This document shows positions 1-6,337 of a stretch of DNA of 22,790 nt, piece by piece. The translations under genes and the position numbers were made by a program. The DNA is from a virus, in IMG/VR virus record IMGVR_UViG_3300006565_000043, positions 1-22,790 of that record; one strand, 5' to 3'. Position 1 is the first letter of the stretch, and each line of letters starts with the position of its first letter. The notes beneath the pieces are model-generated. The model saw only the letters and a list, made by a program, of their open reading frames with translations. It did no database searches and was not told the DNA's origin.

Positions 1-371
1 GCAGTTACACAAATAGTGTCATTTCTTTTTTCTGCAATTTCACATACTAAAGAACCAAATACATCTTGAAAAATTGGAGAAGCTTTTTCTTTCACCTGAA
101 TTTCTAAATTTTTATTATTATTTACTAAACTTTTAATATCAATCTTTCCAGTTTTCCCAAAATCTTCGACAGAGTTTTTAAATTTCTTGACCTGTTTACT
201 CTTGTTTAATGTATCACCAAATTCACTTGCATTCTTTGTAATTATATCACTATAAGATTTCTTCTTATCTTCTTTAATCAAATCACCATCAGCAGTAACT
301 TTATGTCCAGCAGGTATAGATTTACACTTACCAGATGTTCTACAGTAGTATTCTCCTTTAGGGCAACTCAT
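1..371 (-). CDS. Hypothetical protein with N-terminal Cys motif (C-terminus beyond window)
   Basis: I translated this frame by hand from an ATG at 369-371. It stays open for 123 codons to the window edge, so the C-terminus is not visible. The protein begins MSCPKGEYYCRTSGKCK and continues SIPAGHKV, giving three cysteines in a compact C-x6-C-x6-C arrangement that could hold a metal or form a small knuckle. The rest is lysine-rich and hydrophilic (residues about 30-100), with one more Cys pair near residues 109 and 120. There is no signal peptide or membrane segment. It lies 8 nt downstream of gp16, where T4-like phages usually carry the large terminase gp17, so it either sits between gp16 and gp17 or replaces the usual neighbour. 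Small CPKG...YC...KC proteins recur, as far as I recall, among marine T4-like phages, but I know no function for them. Confidence 0.8.
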   Translation of the reverse strand, partial: MSCPKGEYYCRTSGKCKSIPAGHKVTADGDLIKEDKKKSYSDIITKNASEFGDTLNKSKQVKKFKNSVEDFGKTGKIDIKSLVNNNKNLEIQVKEKASPIFQDVFGSLVCEIAEKRNDTICVT

Positions 372-379
372 AGCAATTA

Positions 380-811
380 CTATTCTTCCTTATTATTTAG
401 AATCTCTTGTTTCAGCATCTTTTGAAGTTCTGATGTACTACCAACAAAAACAGCATTATTAGTAACAGTACTTGGACCTTTAGGTTTATCTTCATCCAAA
501 TCTTTCATCTTCTTTTGAAGATCTGCTAATTTATCAGTAATATCTGCAGTTGATTTTAATACTTGTCCAGCAACTTCATATGCTCTTGGACTCGCACTTT
601 CACCAGCAAGTTCCATAACTCCATTTAAAGTTTCTTGCCCCTTTTCAATTAATGAATATAACTGTGCTCTTGCATACTTATAATCTTGTTCAGCCTCGTT
701 AGTAACATCAGTTAATTTATCTTTTCTTCGGACACAACCACCTTCATTAACTTGCTGAACTTCTATTTCAGTATTAAATGCATCATTCAAATCGTCATAA
801 TTATCTTTCAT
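380..811 (-). CDS. gp16: Terminase small subunit gp16
   Basis: The 143-aa product matches T4 gp16 (about 164 aa) in layout. In T4-like phages gp16 forms a ring that recognises concatemeric DNA and stimulates the gp17 ATPase and nuclease during headful packaging. Visible signatures are an acidic N-terminus, a central helical region (residues about 40-105) with an ASPRAYEV segment comparable to ADSPRHMEV in T4, a KKMKDL segment comparable to HKDMKDI in T4, and a C-terminal NNAVFVGSTSELQKML comparable to T4 NATVFMGSPTELMDEI. The gene starts 2 nt after the gp15 stop, as expected for the gp13-gp14-gp15-gp16 block of marine T4-like phages. The ATG at 809-811 is the natural start. The short length is normal for marine members. 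Confidence 0.93.
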   Translation of the reverse strand: MKDNYDDLNDAFNTEIEVQQVNEGGCVRRKDKLTDVTNEAEQDYKYARAQLYSLIEKGQETLNGVMELAGESASPRAYEVAGQVLKSTADITDKLADLQKKMKDLDEDKPKGPSTVTNNAVFVGSTSELQKMLKQEILNNKEE

Positions 812-813
812 GA

Positions 814-1656
814 TTAAATATCTATCTTACGAGTTGGACTGAATTCTTTACCGTCACCAAAGAAAGTTGAAGTTTCAGTGAACCCAAAATCATCTCCCAA
901 TGGAATTAGTGGATCATCTGCTTCATCAATTACTTTATCATCATTATAATCTTTTTTCGCTTTAGCAGCAACGGTATACCTCATTTCACGAGATGCTGTT
1001 CTTGTATCAGTATCAGTATAGTAATCCAATTGAACCTTACGAATAAGTCCATCTGTAGTATCTGCAATAGGACCAAACATATAAGTCTTAGCAGTAAAAG
1101 TAAGAGTGTAAATTAATGCTCTTCTGGTTTCAAAATTTCCTTCATAATCATCAGTAAATTCTATATTATCAAGAACGATTGGAACATCTCTTTTTTCACC
1201 AATAGATTTTGCTAAATCTATTGATAAAGTAAATCCTGGTTGAAAAAATGGTAATACCTGCTCAATTATTTGTAGCGAATCATCCTGCAATTTAGTAAGG
1301 ATATTTAATTCAAATCCCAAATTATATGGGACTGGCATAAAAACTTTCTTATAATTTTTACCATCTTTTGCTTTAAATGTTTGTGTTACACCAGCCTTTC
1401 TACTTGGATCATATGAAATATTATTAACTTCAAAAGACATTCTTGGAAGTTCTATTTGAACTGCCCTATTCAAGTCTGGTTGTTGTTCCAATCTTGCTAA
1501 AAACTTTTGTCGTGGTCCATATGATATAGGAACCTTTATATCATTAAGATCCTTCCCAGAAGCATCTTGATGTCTAACATGAACATCATTAAACAGTGTA
1601 CCGAAAGCAATAACGGTTTTTCTTATTATCTCGTGATAAAAATAAGTTCCTAACAT
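814..1656 (-). CDS. gp15: Tail sheath stabilizer / tail terminator gp15
   Basis: This protein of about 280 aa aligns along most of its length with T4 gp15 (272 aa), the hexameric ring that caps the tail tube and sheath and joins the tail to the neck. Matching blocks are the N-terminal YFYHEIIRK and GTLFNDVHV (T4 YFYNSSFRR and GDLFSNIQI), VPISYGPRQKFLARL (T4 VPITYASKEHFMMKL), LPRMSFEV, SYDPSRK, QIIEQVLPFFQPGF (T4 QIVEQILPYFQPHF), KRDVPIVL, RRALIYTLTF and DGLIR. I place the start at the ATG at 1654-1656, which shares one base with the gp14 stop (TGATG) and so suggests translational coupling. A TTG directly upstream would add one residue and is less likely. The acidic tail (residues about 235-280) is not shared with T4. 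No strong Shine-Dalgarno sequence is visible. Confidence 0.95.
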   Translation of the reverse strand: MLGTYFYHEIIRKTVIAFGTLFNDVHVRHQDASGKDLNDIKVPISYGPRQKFLARLEQQPDLNRAVQIELPRMSFEVNNISYDPSRKAGVTQTFKAKDGKNYKKVFMPVPYNLGFELNILTKLQDDSLQIIEQVLPFFQPGFTLSIDLAKSIGEKRDVPIVLDNIEFTDDYEGNFETRRALIYTLTFTAKTYMFGPIADTTDGLIRKVQLDYYTDTDTRTASREMRYTVAAKAKKDYNDDKVIDEADDPLIPLGDDFGFTETSTFFGDGKEFSPTRKIDI

Positions 1657-3062
1657 CAATAATTACCAAATGGATTTGTTTCAGTGAAGTCTAAAATATC
1701 GTCTCCAAGTCCTTCAAACTCATCACCAGTGTTATATTTATCGTCAATATCTTCTTGCTTAAATATAGCAACACTATATTCAGCACCAGATTCTTTACCA
1801 ATTATAGATTCTCCTGTACGGAATCCAGCAATAGTCGAACCTATACCAACATTGGAAATCTTAAGTATAAGGGTATCTCTATCCCAAGATTTAACTATTG
1901 CTTGTGTCTTAGAAAGAGAACCTTCAATTGTTTCATTAAATATATAAGTTCCAATACCGACCATAGATTCTGGATCAGCAATTGTTACTGTTGGTGCTAC
2001 AGAATATCCAATTCCTGGATTCTCTACGTATATACTTCTAACAATCCTGTCTGATCCAGATAGTCCAAGAGATGTTATTCCAGTTGCTCTGGTTCCTGCA
2101 CCTGGAGCCTCTATTGTTACTGTTGGTGCAGTTCCATATCCAACACCACCATCATTAACACTAAATCTTATAGCACCATTATATACAGTTTCAATAGAAC
2201 AAGTAGCTGCTGCACCTGCACCACCTCCACCACTAATAGTAATAGATGGTGTCATAGTATAACCAGCACCAGCACTTGTTAGTAAAATCTTCTCAATTGA
2301 TGTAATATTTGCTCTAGTTGTCAAAAGTCCAACTGCTCTTGCAGTATCTCCTGTAGGGGATTCTGTAAATGTAATTATTGGATTTGCTGTAAATCCATAA
2401 CCATCATTATTCAAAAATACTTCTCTTACATATCCAATACCTATTGTGGATGTTGCTAATGCAGTTCTACCAACACCAACTAATTGTAATTGTGTAATAT
2501 ATCCTTCATCTTCAACTTGTGTGTCAATTGCATCAATAGAAGTATCAATAACCTCATCCTCATATTCAAAGAGTTCGCATTTAAGTTGATAGACATAATT
2601 TTTTCCCAACTGATAGAAAGGATCTTCATGCTCTACAAACTTTATTTCAAATAATCTTTGTCCTAATGGAAAATAAACTAAATCTCCTTCTCTTGGTCGA
2701 GTAGCAAGAGTTATTCCAGTATCACTTCCATCTACCAATCCAGCCATAAATGGAGAAATAAAATCTTCAAATCTTTCTTTTGAAACGGTAAGAGTAACTT
2801 CATCCCTTAAACTCATTCCAAATTTAGTCATTAAATCACCTTGTCCACTATATCCATCATAAGTATTAACATACGCTTCTATAGTAAAGTTATCATCAAA
2901 TTTAGATGATTGAACTTCATTTAATATATTATCAACTTCTACAAATTTTCTGGGTATGTAAGTTACATCAACTCCATAAATTTTTAATTGTTCATTAATT
3001 AATTCTTGAACTAATCTTTGTTCACTAGAAGAACCTTGTAGAAAAAACGGATTTAATGCCAT
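1656..3062 (-). CDS. gp14: Neck protein gp14 with large GxGY-repeat insertion
   Basis: T4 gp14 (256 aa) is a neck protein that, with gp13, closes the portal after packaging and accepts the tail. Residues 1-175 clearly match it: YGVDVTYIPRKFVEVD (T4 RGVECYYVPREYVSPD), AYVNTYDGYSGQGD (T4 AYLNSFEGYEGAKS), FGMSLRDEVTLTVS, EGDLVYFPLGQRLFEIKFVE and DPFYQLG. The end, around TETNPFGNY, resembles the SSPFDNDF tail of T4. Between them lie about 200 extra residues, making this 468-aa protein almost twice as long as T4 gp14. The extra part holds four GxGYxxxPxxTI motifs at residues 221, 265, 306 and 350. It then has a segment with GFRTGESIIGKESGAEYSV (about 413-431), of a kind common in marine phage structural proteins. 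The gene begins 6 nt after the gp13 stop and overlaps the gp15 start by one base. The insertion probably forms a beta-rich surface domain; that is inference. Confidence 0.95.
   Translation of the reverse strand: MALNPFFLQGSSSEQRLVQELINEQLKIYGVDVTYIPRKFVEVDNILNEVQSSKFDDNFTIEAYVNTYDGYSGQGDLMTKFGMSLRDEVTLTVSKERFEDFISPFMAGLVDGSDTGITLATRPREGDLVYFPLGQRLFEIKFVEHEDPFYQLGKNYVYQLKCELFEYEDEVIDTSIDAIDTQVEDEGYITQLQLVGVGRTALATSTIGIGYVREVFLNNDGYGFTANPIITFTESPTGDTARAVGLLTTRANITSIEKILLTSAGAGYTMTPSITISGGGGAGAAATCSIETVYNGAIRFSVNDGGVGYGTAPTVTIEAPGAGTRATGITSLGLSGSDRIVRSIYVENPGIGYSVAPTVTIADPESMVGIGTYIFNETIEGSLSKTQAIVKSWDRDTLILKISNVGIGSTIAGFRTGESIIGKESGAEYSVAIFKQEDIDDKYNTGDEFEGLGDDILDFTETNPFGNY
1980..2402 (-). repeat. 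Four GxGY-x3-P protein repeats inside gp14
   Basis: Translated on the minus strand, this part of gp14 contains four copies of a beta-type unit: GYGFTANPIITF, GAGYTMTPSITI, GVGYGTAPTVTI and GIGYSVAPTVTI. They begin at residues 221, 265, 306 and 350, a regular period of 41-44 residues. The flanking pattern is also repeated, with a hydrophobic strand before each GxGY and a Gly/Ala-rich turn after it. The DNA copies have diverged, so this is an old amplification at protein level. Related units occur in the gp8, DUF4815-type and gp7-position proteins of this window. Confidence 0.85.
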
Positions 3063-3068
3063 ATCCCA

Positions 3069-3914
3069 TTAACCTACAAAATCATATGGTGGTAATTCAT
3101 ACTCATTTGCCATTCTTTGCCTAATGCTATCAATTTCTCTTTCAGCATCATCATATATTTCTCTCCCATTCAATTCTATGCCACCTGGAAGTTTAACTCC
3201 TTTAAACTTAATTAGATTTTGACCCCATTGCCTTTTAATCAATGCAGTTAAATATAGTTTCAAGAAACTATCATTATAGACTTGAGTAAATGAATTTGGA
3301 TCTAATGCCCTATAACAATCAAGAACCAAATACGTATCAGCACTTTCTGAACCCCAATCAATATCCAAATATAATCTATCCTGTCTCTTATTAAATCTTA
3401 CTTGCTTATCAGTTGTTAATAGAAAATCAATATCCTCAAGATATGATTTTACCATAGCATATTGAAGAAGTTCTACTGAATTAAAATTATAAAGATCATT
3501 TAAAAATAACTGATATTTAATACTAAACATACCACCTGAAATGGTATTACTATCAAATCTAAATATCTTTTCTATACCAACTACAGAATCTGGTACTTGT
3601 AAAAAATTAGAAGTCTCATACCAGTTACTTGTGGTAGTTCCATAACCTGATATATTTGTAGAAGTAGCAGTTGTAGTTACAATACCAACTCCATCAGTAC
3701 TTTTTGCTTGCCCTCTATCAAGATCTGCTTGTGTAAGTTTGTACTTCAAGTACATTCTCTCTACACCATCAAAATGACGTTCTTGAAATAATTGCAGAGC
3801 ATCATCAACTAAGTCATCAATTTGATCATCATCAATATTGATTTCTAAAACAGGAGCACCCAGTTTTCTTAAACAGTAATCTACTAATTGTGTTCTACTT
3901 GCTGGTTTTGCCAT
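3069..3914 (-). CDS. gp13: Neck protein gp13
   Basis: The 281-aa product corresponds to T4 gp13 (309 aa), which binds under the portal and, with gp14, completes the DNA-filled head for tail joining. The N-terminal block VDYCLRKLGAPVLEINIDDD, followed by QIDDLVDDALQLFQERHFDG and VERMYLKYKLT, is the hallmark of this family. The C-terminal half has the family-like KLYLTALIKRQWGQNLIKF and a terminal charged helix with EIDSIRQRMANEYELPP. The start at 3914 lies inside the preceding 73-aa gene, giving a 20-nt overlap in another frame that points to coupled translation. gp14 follows after 6 nt. The middle (residues about 75-110, Thr/Ser-rich) looks like a variable loop. Length and gene order both agree with the assignment. 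Confidence 0.95.
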   Translation of the reverse strand: MAKPASRTQLVDYCLRKLGAPVLEINIDDDQIDDLVDDALQLFQERHFDGVERMYLKYKLTQADLDRGQAKSTDGVGIVTTTATSTNISGYGTTTSNWYETSNFLQVPDSVVGIEKIFRFDSNTISGGMFSIKYQLFLNDLYNFNSVELLQYAMVKSYLEDIDFLLTTDKQVRFNKRQDRLYLDIDWGSESADTYLVLDCYRALDPNSFTQVYNDSFLKLYLTALIKRQWGQNLIKFKGVKLPGGIELNGREIYDDAEREIDSIRQRMANEYELPPYDFVG

Positions 3915-4116
3915 CTTTAAGTTTCAGTTTCTGATTTTCTTCTTGTAAAGTAACTATCTCTTGTTGAAGAAGTTTTGTTTCTTCGTCAAAATCATTTTTT
4001 AAGGTTTGTAACTTTGCTTCTAAAAGTACATTTTGATTTAATGATTGTGCCAATTTACCATTATATAAACTCACAAGAACATTAACATCAACGTCACCAT
4101 TATTTTGTTGTTGCAT
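3895..4116 (-). CDS. Small coiled-coil protein upstream of gp13
   Basis: This 73-aa gene fills the space between the fibre-like 533-aa gene (11-nt gap) and gp13 (20-nt overlap). After a polar Gln/Asn-rich start (MQQQNNGDVDVNV), residues about 30-68 form a clear heptad pattern of Leu, Val and Ile (LLEAKLQTLK, LLQQEIVTLQEENQKLKL). This indicates a dimeric or trimeric parallel coiled coil. There is no signal peptide or transmembrane segment. I do not recognise a function. Small coiled-coil genes are common immediately before gp13 in marine T4-like phages, as I recall. It could be a trimerising accessory piece for the neighbouring fibre-like protein, or a neck assembly factor. Both are inferences from position. 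Confidence 0.8.
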   Translation of the reverse strand: MQQQNNGDVDVNVLVSLYNGKLAQSLNQNVLLEAKLQTLKNDFDEETKLLQQEIVTLQEENQKLKLKDGKTSK

Positions 4117-4127
4117 AATTTTTAAAG

Positions 4128-5729
4128 TTAGAACGTACCCCCATCAAGTGTTGAAGTCCAATGAGGCTTATTAGTATATATCACAGAAATTGAATCGGGT
4201 ACTACAGAAAGATTTTCAACCGAACCATTTTGTCCTTCTCTTCTAATATTGTAAGTATCAGTAAATGTACCTTCAACACCTATCAAAGATAATGCTGCTG
4301 TACTTCCACCAGACTCAACAATACCATAAGCATTAGTAGTATCTTGTCTAATAATATCTCCAGTAGTTACTGTTACATTACTTGGTAATGCAAGAGTATT
4401 CTTAGTAATGGCAGTCATTACCTGCTTAGATGTTATTACTGGAGATGCTGCTGCATTAGTTGATGTTTGTAAACCATTTTCATCAAAGTATACAACACCA
4501 TGAGTATTATAATCAGGAGTCTGATAATAGATTCCTTTAATATCTAAGAATCCTCTTGTACCAGCTACTGTATTGCTTGCTGTAGTTGCATCAGGAACAT
4601 AAGTCCATGATCTTTCTGGTGCATTACTTGCAGGATTTGTATCAGCATCTACATAACCAAAGAAACCAGTTTTATTATTTGCAGTACCAATACCAGTATT
4701 ATAATTAAATGCTATACCACGATCAGTATTAGTATCGTAAGCATGAGTAATTGTTAATTCTGTTGTAGTTGTAATACCTGCACTTGTAGACCCTTCAATT
4801 GTAATAATTTTATTTGTTATATCAATAGCAGTTGTTGTTGTTAATCCACTATTAGGTAAGGAATTACTACCTGTAATTGTATCTCCAGTATTAATACCTA
4901 TAACAGAGTCAAGTCTTATAGTAGAAATACCAGTTGCTACTGGAGTCATTACAGTTCTTACACTTGTAACATCACCAATAGTAAATATTGGGTCATTAAC
5001 AGTAACAGCAGTTGAATTAACAGCAGTTGTTGTACCATCAACTTGTAAGTTACCTTTAATAATAACATCACCCTGATTACTCAATCCATCGGGAAATGGG
5101 TCAATAAACAGTTTATCACCAGCACCACTTACAGTTGAAATAATATTATCTTCTATTCTAACTTTACCAAAATATGATGCAGTAGATACATTCAACGGGG
5201 TGTTGAACATAACTTCAGCACCAGAAAATGTTAATCTATCATCTCCATCTTCATTATACTCAATCTTAGCATCCTTATCACTACCAAATGACATAAACTG
5301 ATCATCTGGAATATTAATATGCCCAACACCTGCTGGATCTAAAATGATATCTCCATCAGAATTAGTAGAAGATACTGTATTTCCATCTATTCTAATATTA
5401 TCTACATTCCATTGATCAACTTTAAGTGATTCAGCACCACCTAATGCAGAGTTTGCTGACGGTCCCATAACCGCAACAATACCTCTATCAGTATTTCTTG
5501 AATTTTGAACACCTTCAACCGTACCTGGACTGTGCTCCATCATTGAAGTATAATAATGTCCACCTACTGGGAAAACATTACTACCATCATCACCAACAAA
5601 TATCCTGTCCTTATATTGATTTGTACCACCGTAACTACCTATGCCAGTTACATAGGCCATTTCACCCCAATTTAGACTGGCTGGTTTAGTAGTTCCAGAG
5701 GATCTTTTGATCCTAATTATACTAGCCAT
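4128..5729 (-). CDS. Fibre-like virion structural protein (RIKRS N-terminus)
   Basis: The 533-aa product starts MASIIRIKRSSGTTKPASLN and then WGEMAYVTG. This RIKRS...GE(M/L)AY leader is found on many tail-fibre-like proteins of marine T4-like phages and probably docks the fibre to the virion. Residues about 45-55 (DRIFVGDDG) complete the leader. The middle has fibre-type beta repeats: NVDNIRIDGNTVSSTNSDGD, then DIILDPAGVG, DDRLTFSGAEV and VIIKGNLQVDGTTTAVNSTA. A DRGIAFNYNTG...KTGFFGYVD segment (residues about 338-362) is another recurrent marine-phage element. The protein ends TLDGGTF, close to the tail of the 75-aa protein just upstream. ATG follows the TAA of that gene with no gap, and a GGGGGAAA run 10 nt before it is a plausible ribosome site. 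It could be a receptor-binding or whisker-like fibre; the exact T4 equivalent is not evident. Confidence 0.85.
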   Translation of the reverse strand: MASIIRIKRSSGTTKPASLNWGEMAYVTGIGSYGGTNQYKDRIFVGDDGSNVFPVGGHYYTSMMEHSPGTVEGVQNSRNTDRGIVAVMGPSANSALGGAESLKVDQWNVDNIRIDGNTVSSTNSDGDIILDPAGVGHINIPDDQFMSFGSDKDAKIEYNEDGDDRLTFSGAEVMFNTPLNVSTASYFGKVRIEDNIISTVSGAGDKLFIDPFPDGLSNQGDVIIKGNLQVDGTTTAVNSTAVTVNDPIFTIGDVTSVRTVMTPVATGISTIRLDSVIGINTGDTITGSNSLPNSGLTTTTAIDITNKIITIEGSTSAGITTTTELTITHAYDTNTDRGIAFNYNTGIGTANNKTGFFGYVDADTNPASNAPERSWTYVPDATTASNTVAGTRGFLDIKGIYYQTPDYNTHGVVYFDENGLQTSTNAAASPVITSKQVMTAITKNTLALPSNVTVTTGDIIRQDTTNAYGIVESGGSTAALSLIGVEGTFTDTYNIRREGQNGSVENLSVVPDSISVIYTNKPHWTSTLDGGTF

Positions 5730-5957
5730 TTAAAAATTTCCCCCATTGATGTCTAAATTCTGCTCCGATCCTGGAGTCAGTGTTAATGTAGCGTCCCATT
5801 TTTGGGTTGCACCGTTATATACCAAAACCATGCCATTTAGTAAGTTCGAGGCGTTGACATCGCTGAGTTCAGCTAAGGAAAGACCTTGGGCTCCTGCAAG
5901 CGAAGAAAGAACTTTAACAGCATTTTGTTGCCCTACTCTGACCTTTATATCTGCCAT
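5730..5957 (-). CDS. Small virion-type protein, 75 aa
   Basis: The product begins MADIKVRVGQQNAVKVLSSL and contains LSDVNASNLLNGMVLVYNG, followed by ATQKWDATLTLTPG. The LSDVN...NGMVLVYNG...W/F-A element is a short beta motif often seen in fibre and structural proteins of marine T4-like phages, where it usually occurs in longer, repeated proteins. The final residues, LDINGGNF, resemble the LDGGTF end of the downstream 533-aa protein. The gene is the first after a late promoter and abuts the 533-aa gene exactly (TAA then ATG), so the two are very likely co-expressed and may act together, for example as adaptor and fibre. No strong Shine-Dalgarno sequence is present before the ATG. Function is unproven; presence in the virion is inferred from motif and context. 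Confidence 0.85.
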   Translation of the reverse strand: MADIKVRVGQQNAVKVLSSLAGAQGLSLAELSDVNASNLLNGMVLVYNGATQKWDATLTLTPGSEQNLDINGGNF

Positions 5958-5986
5958 TTATGTAAGCAATTCAGAATCTATATATT

Positions 5987-5994
5987 TATTTATA
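5987..5994 (-). promoter_or_regulatory. T4-type late promoter (TATAAATA)
   Basis: The minus strand carries an exact TATAAATA, the -10 element used by the gp55-type late sigma factor of T4-like phages. It sits in one of the only two 39-nt gaps in the window, between the 68-aa gene stop and the 75-aa gene start. Transcription would begin near 5981, leaving a leader of roughly 24 nt before the ATG at 5957. It likely drives the 75-aa gene through gp16. The surrounding DNA is very AT-rich, so chance occurrence is possible. Confidence 0.65.
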
Positions 5995-5996
5995 TT

Positions 5997-6203
5997 TTAT
6001 GAGATTGGTTTATTATTAGTTAATTGCTTCAAGAGCATTTTTATTTCATCAATATCTTTTTTCATTTCATCCAATTCTAATTTTTGATCAACTTTCTTAT
6101 TTCTTGATGAAATGTAACTATAATATTCTTTATTATCAGTATTTAATATAGCACCTGTTTTTTCATCACGAAACAGGTTTTTATGTCCTTCAACTGGTAT
6201 CAT
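5997..6203 (-). CDS. Conserved small protein, 68 aa (MIPVEGHKNLFRDEKTGAI)
   Basis: The N-terminus MIPVEGHKNLFRDEKTGAIL is a compact basic/acidic motif that I recall in small proteins next to structural genes of many cyanophages. Residues 15-30 form a polar stretch with NTDNKEYYSYISSR. Residues about 36-62 form an amphipathic helix (LELDEMKKDIDEIKMLLKQL) suited to a short coiled coil. No signal peptide or membrane segment is present. The ATG overlaps the stop of the 45-aa gene upstream (ATGA), so the two are probably translated in a coupled way. The gene ends 3 nt before the late promoter at 5987-5994. Its role is unknown; co-location with baseplate genes suggests a small virion or assembly component. 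Confidence 0.85.
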   Translation of the reverse strand: MIPVEGHKNLFRDEKTGAILNTDNKEYYSYISSRNKKVDQKLELDEMKKDIDEIKMLLKQLTNNKPIS

Positions 6204-6337
6204 ATCTGATTAAAAGGATAATGTTTTAATTTTTCTTCAACCGTTCTAAAATCAAAAGGTAAAAAGAATTTAATCAATTTTCCAGATCCAAATGGGTCTA
6301 AAATAAATTTAACTGGAGGATTAATAGTATTCCTCAC
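6200..6337 (-). CDS. Small basic protein, 45 aa, GTG start, overlapped at both ends
   Basis: This small gene was found by reading the otherwise unexplained 130 nt between the DUF4815-type gene and the 68-aa gene. It starts with GTG at 6335-6337, which overlaps the TGA of the large gene (GTGA). It ends with TGA at 6200-6202, which overlaps the ATG of the 68-aa gene (ATGA). An in-frame TAG lies five codons upstream, so no longer start exists. The product reads MRNTINPPVKFILDPFGSGK, then a hydrophobic LIKFFLPFDF, then RTVEEKLKHYPFNQI. It is basic, with many Phe and Pro residues. The two 4-nt overlaps are strong evidence for a real, coupled gene, because random frames rarely fit both junctions exactly. 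I recognise no family. Confidence 0.75.
   Translation of the reverse strand: MRNTINPPVKFILDPFGSGKLIKFFLPFDFRTVEEKLKHYPFNQI

Noticed and set aside
1657-1659. TTG as the gp15 start
   Set aside because: It would add one residue before a good ATG that sits in a TGATG stop/start junction with gp14; the ATG is the more likely start.
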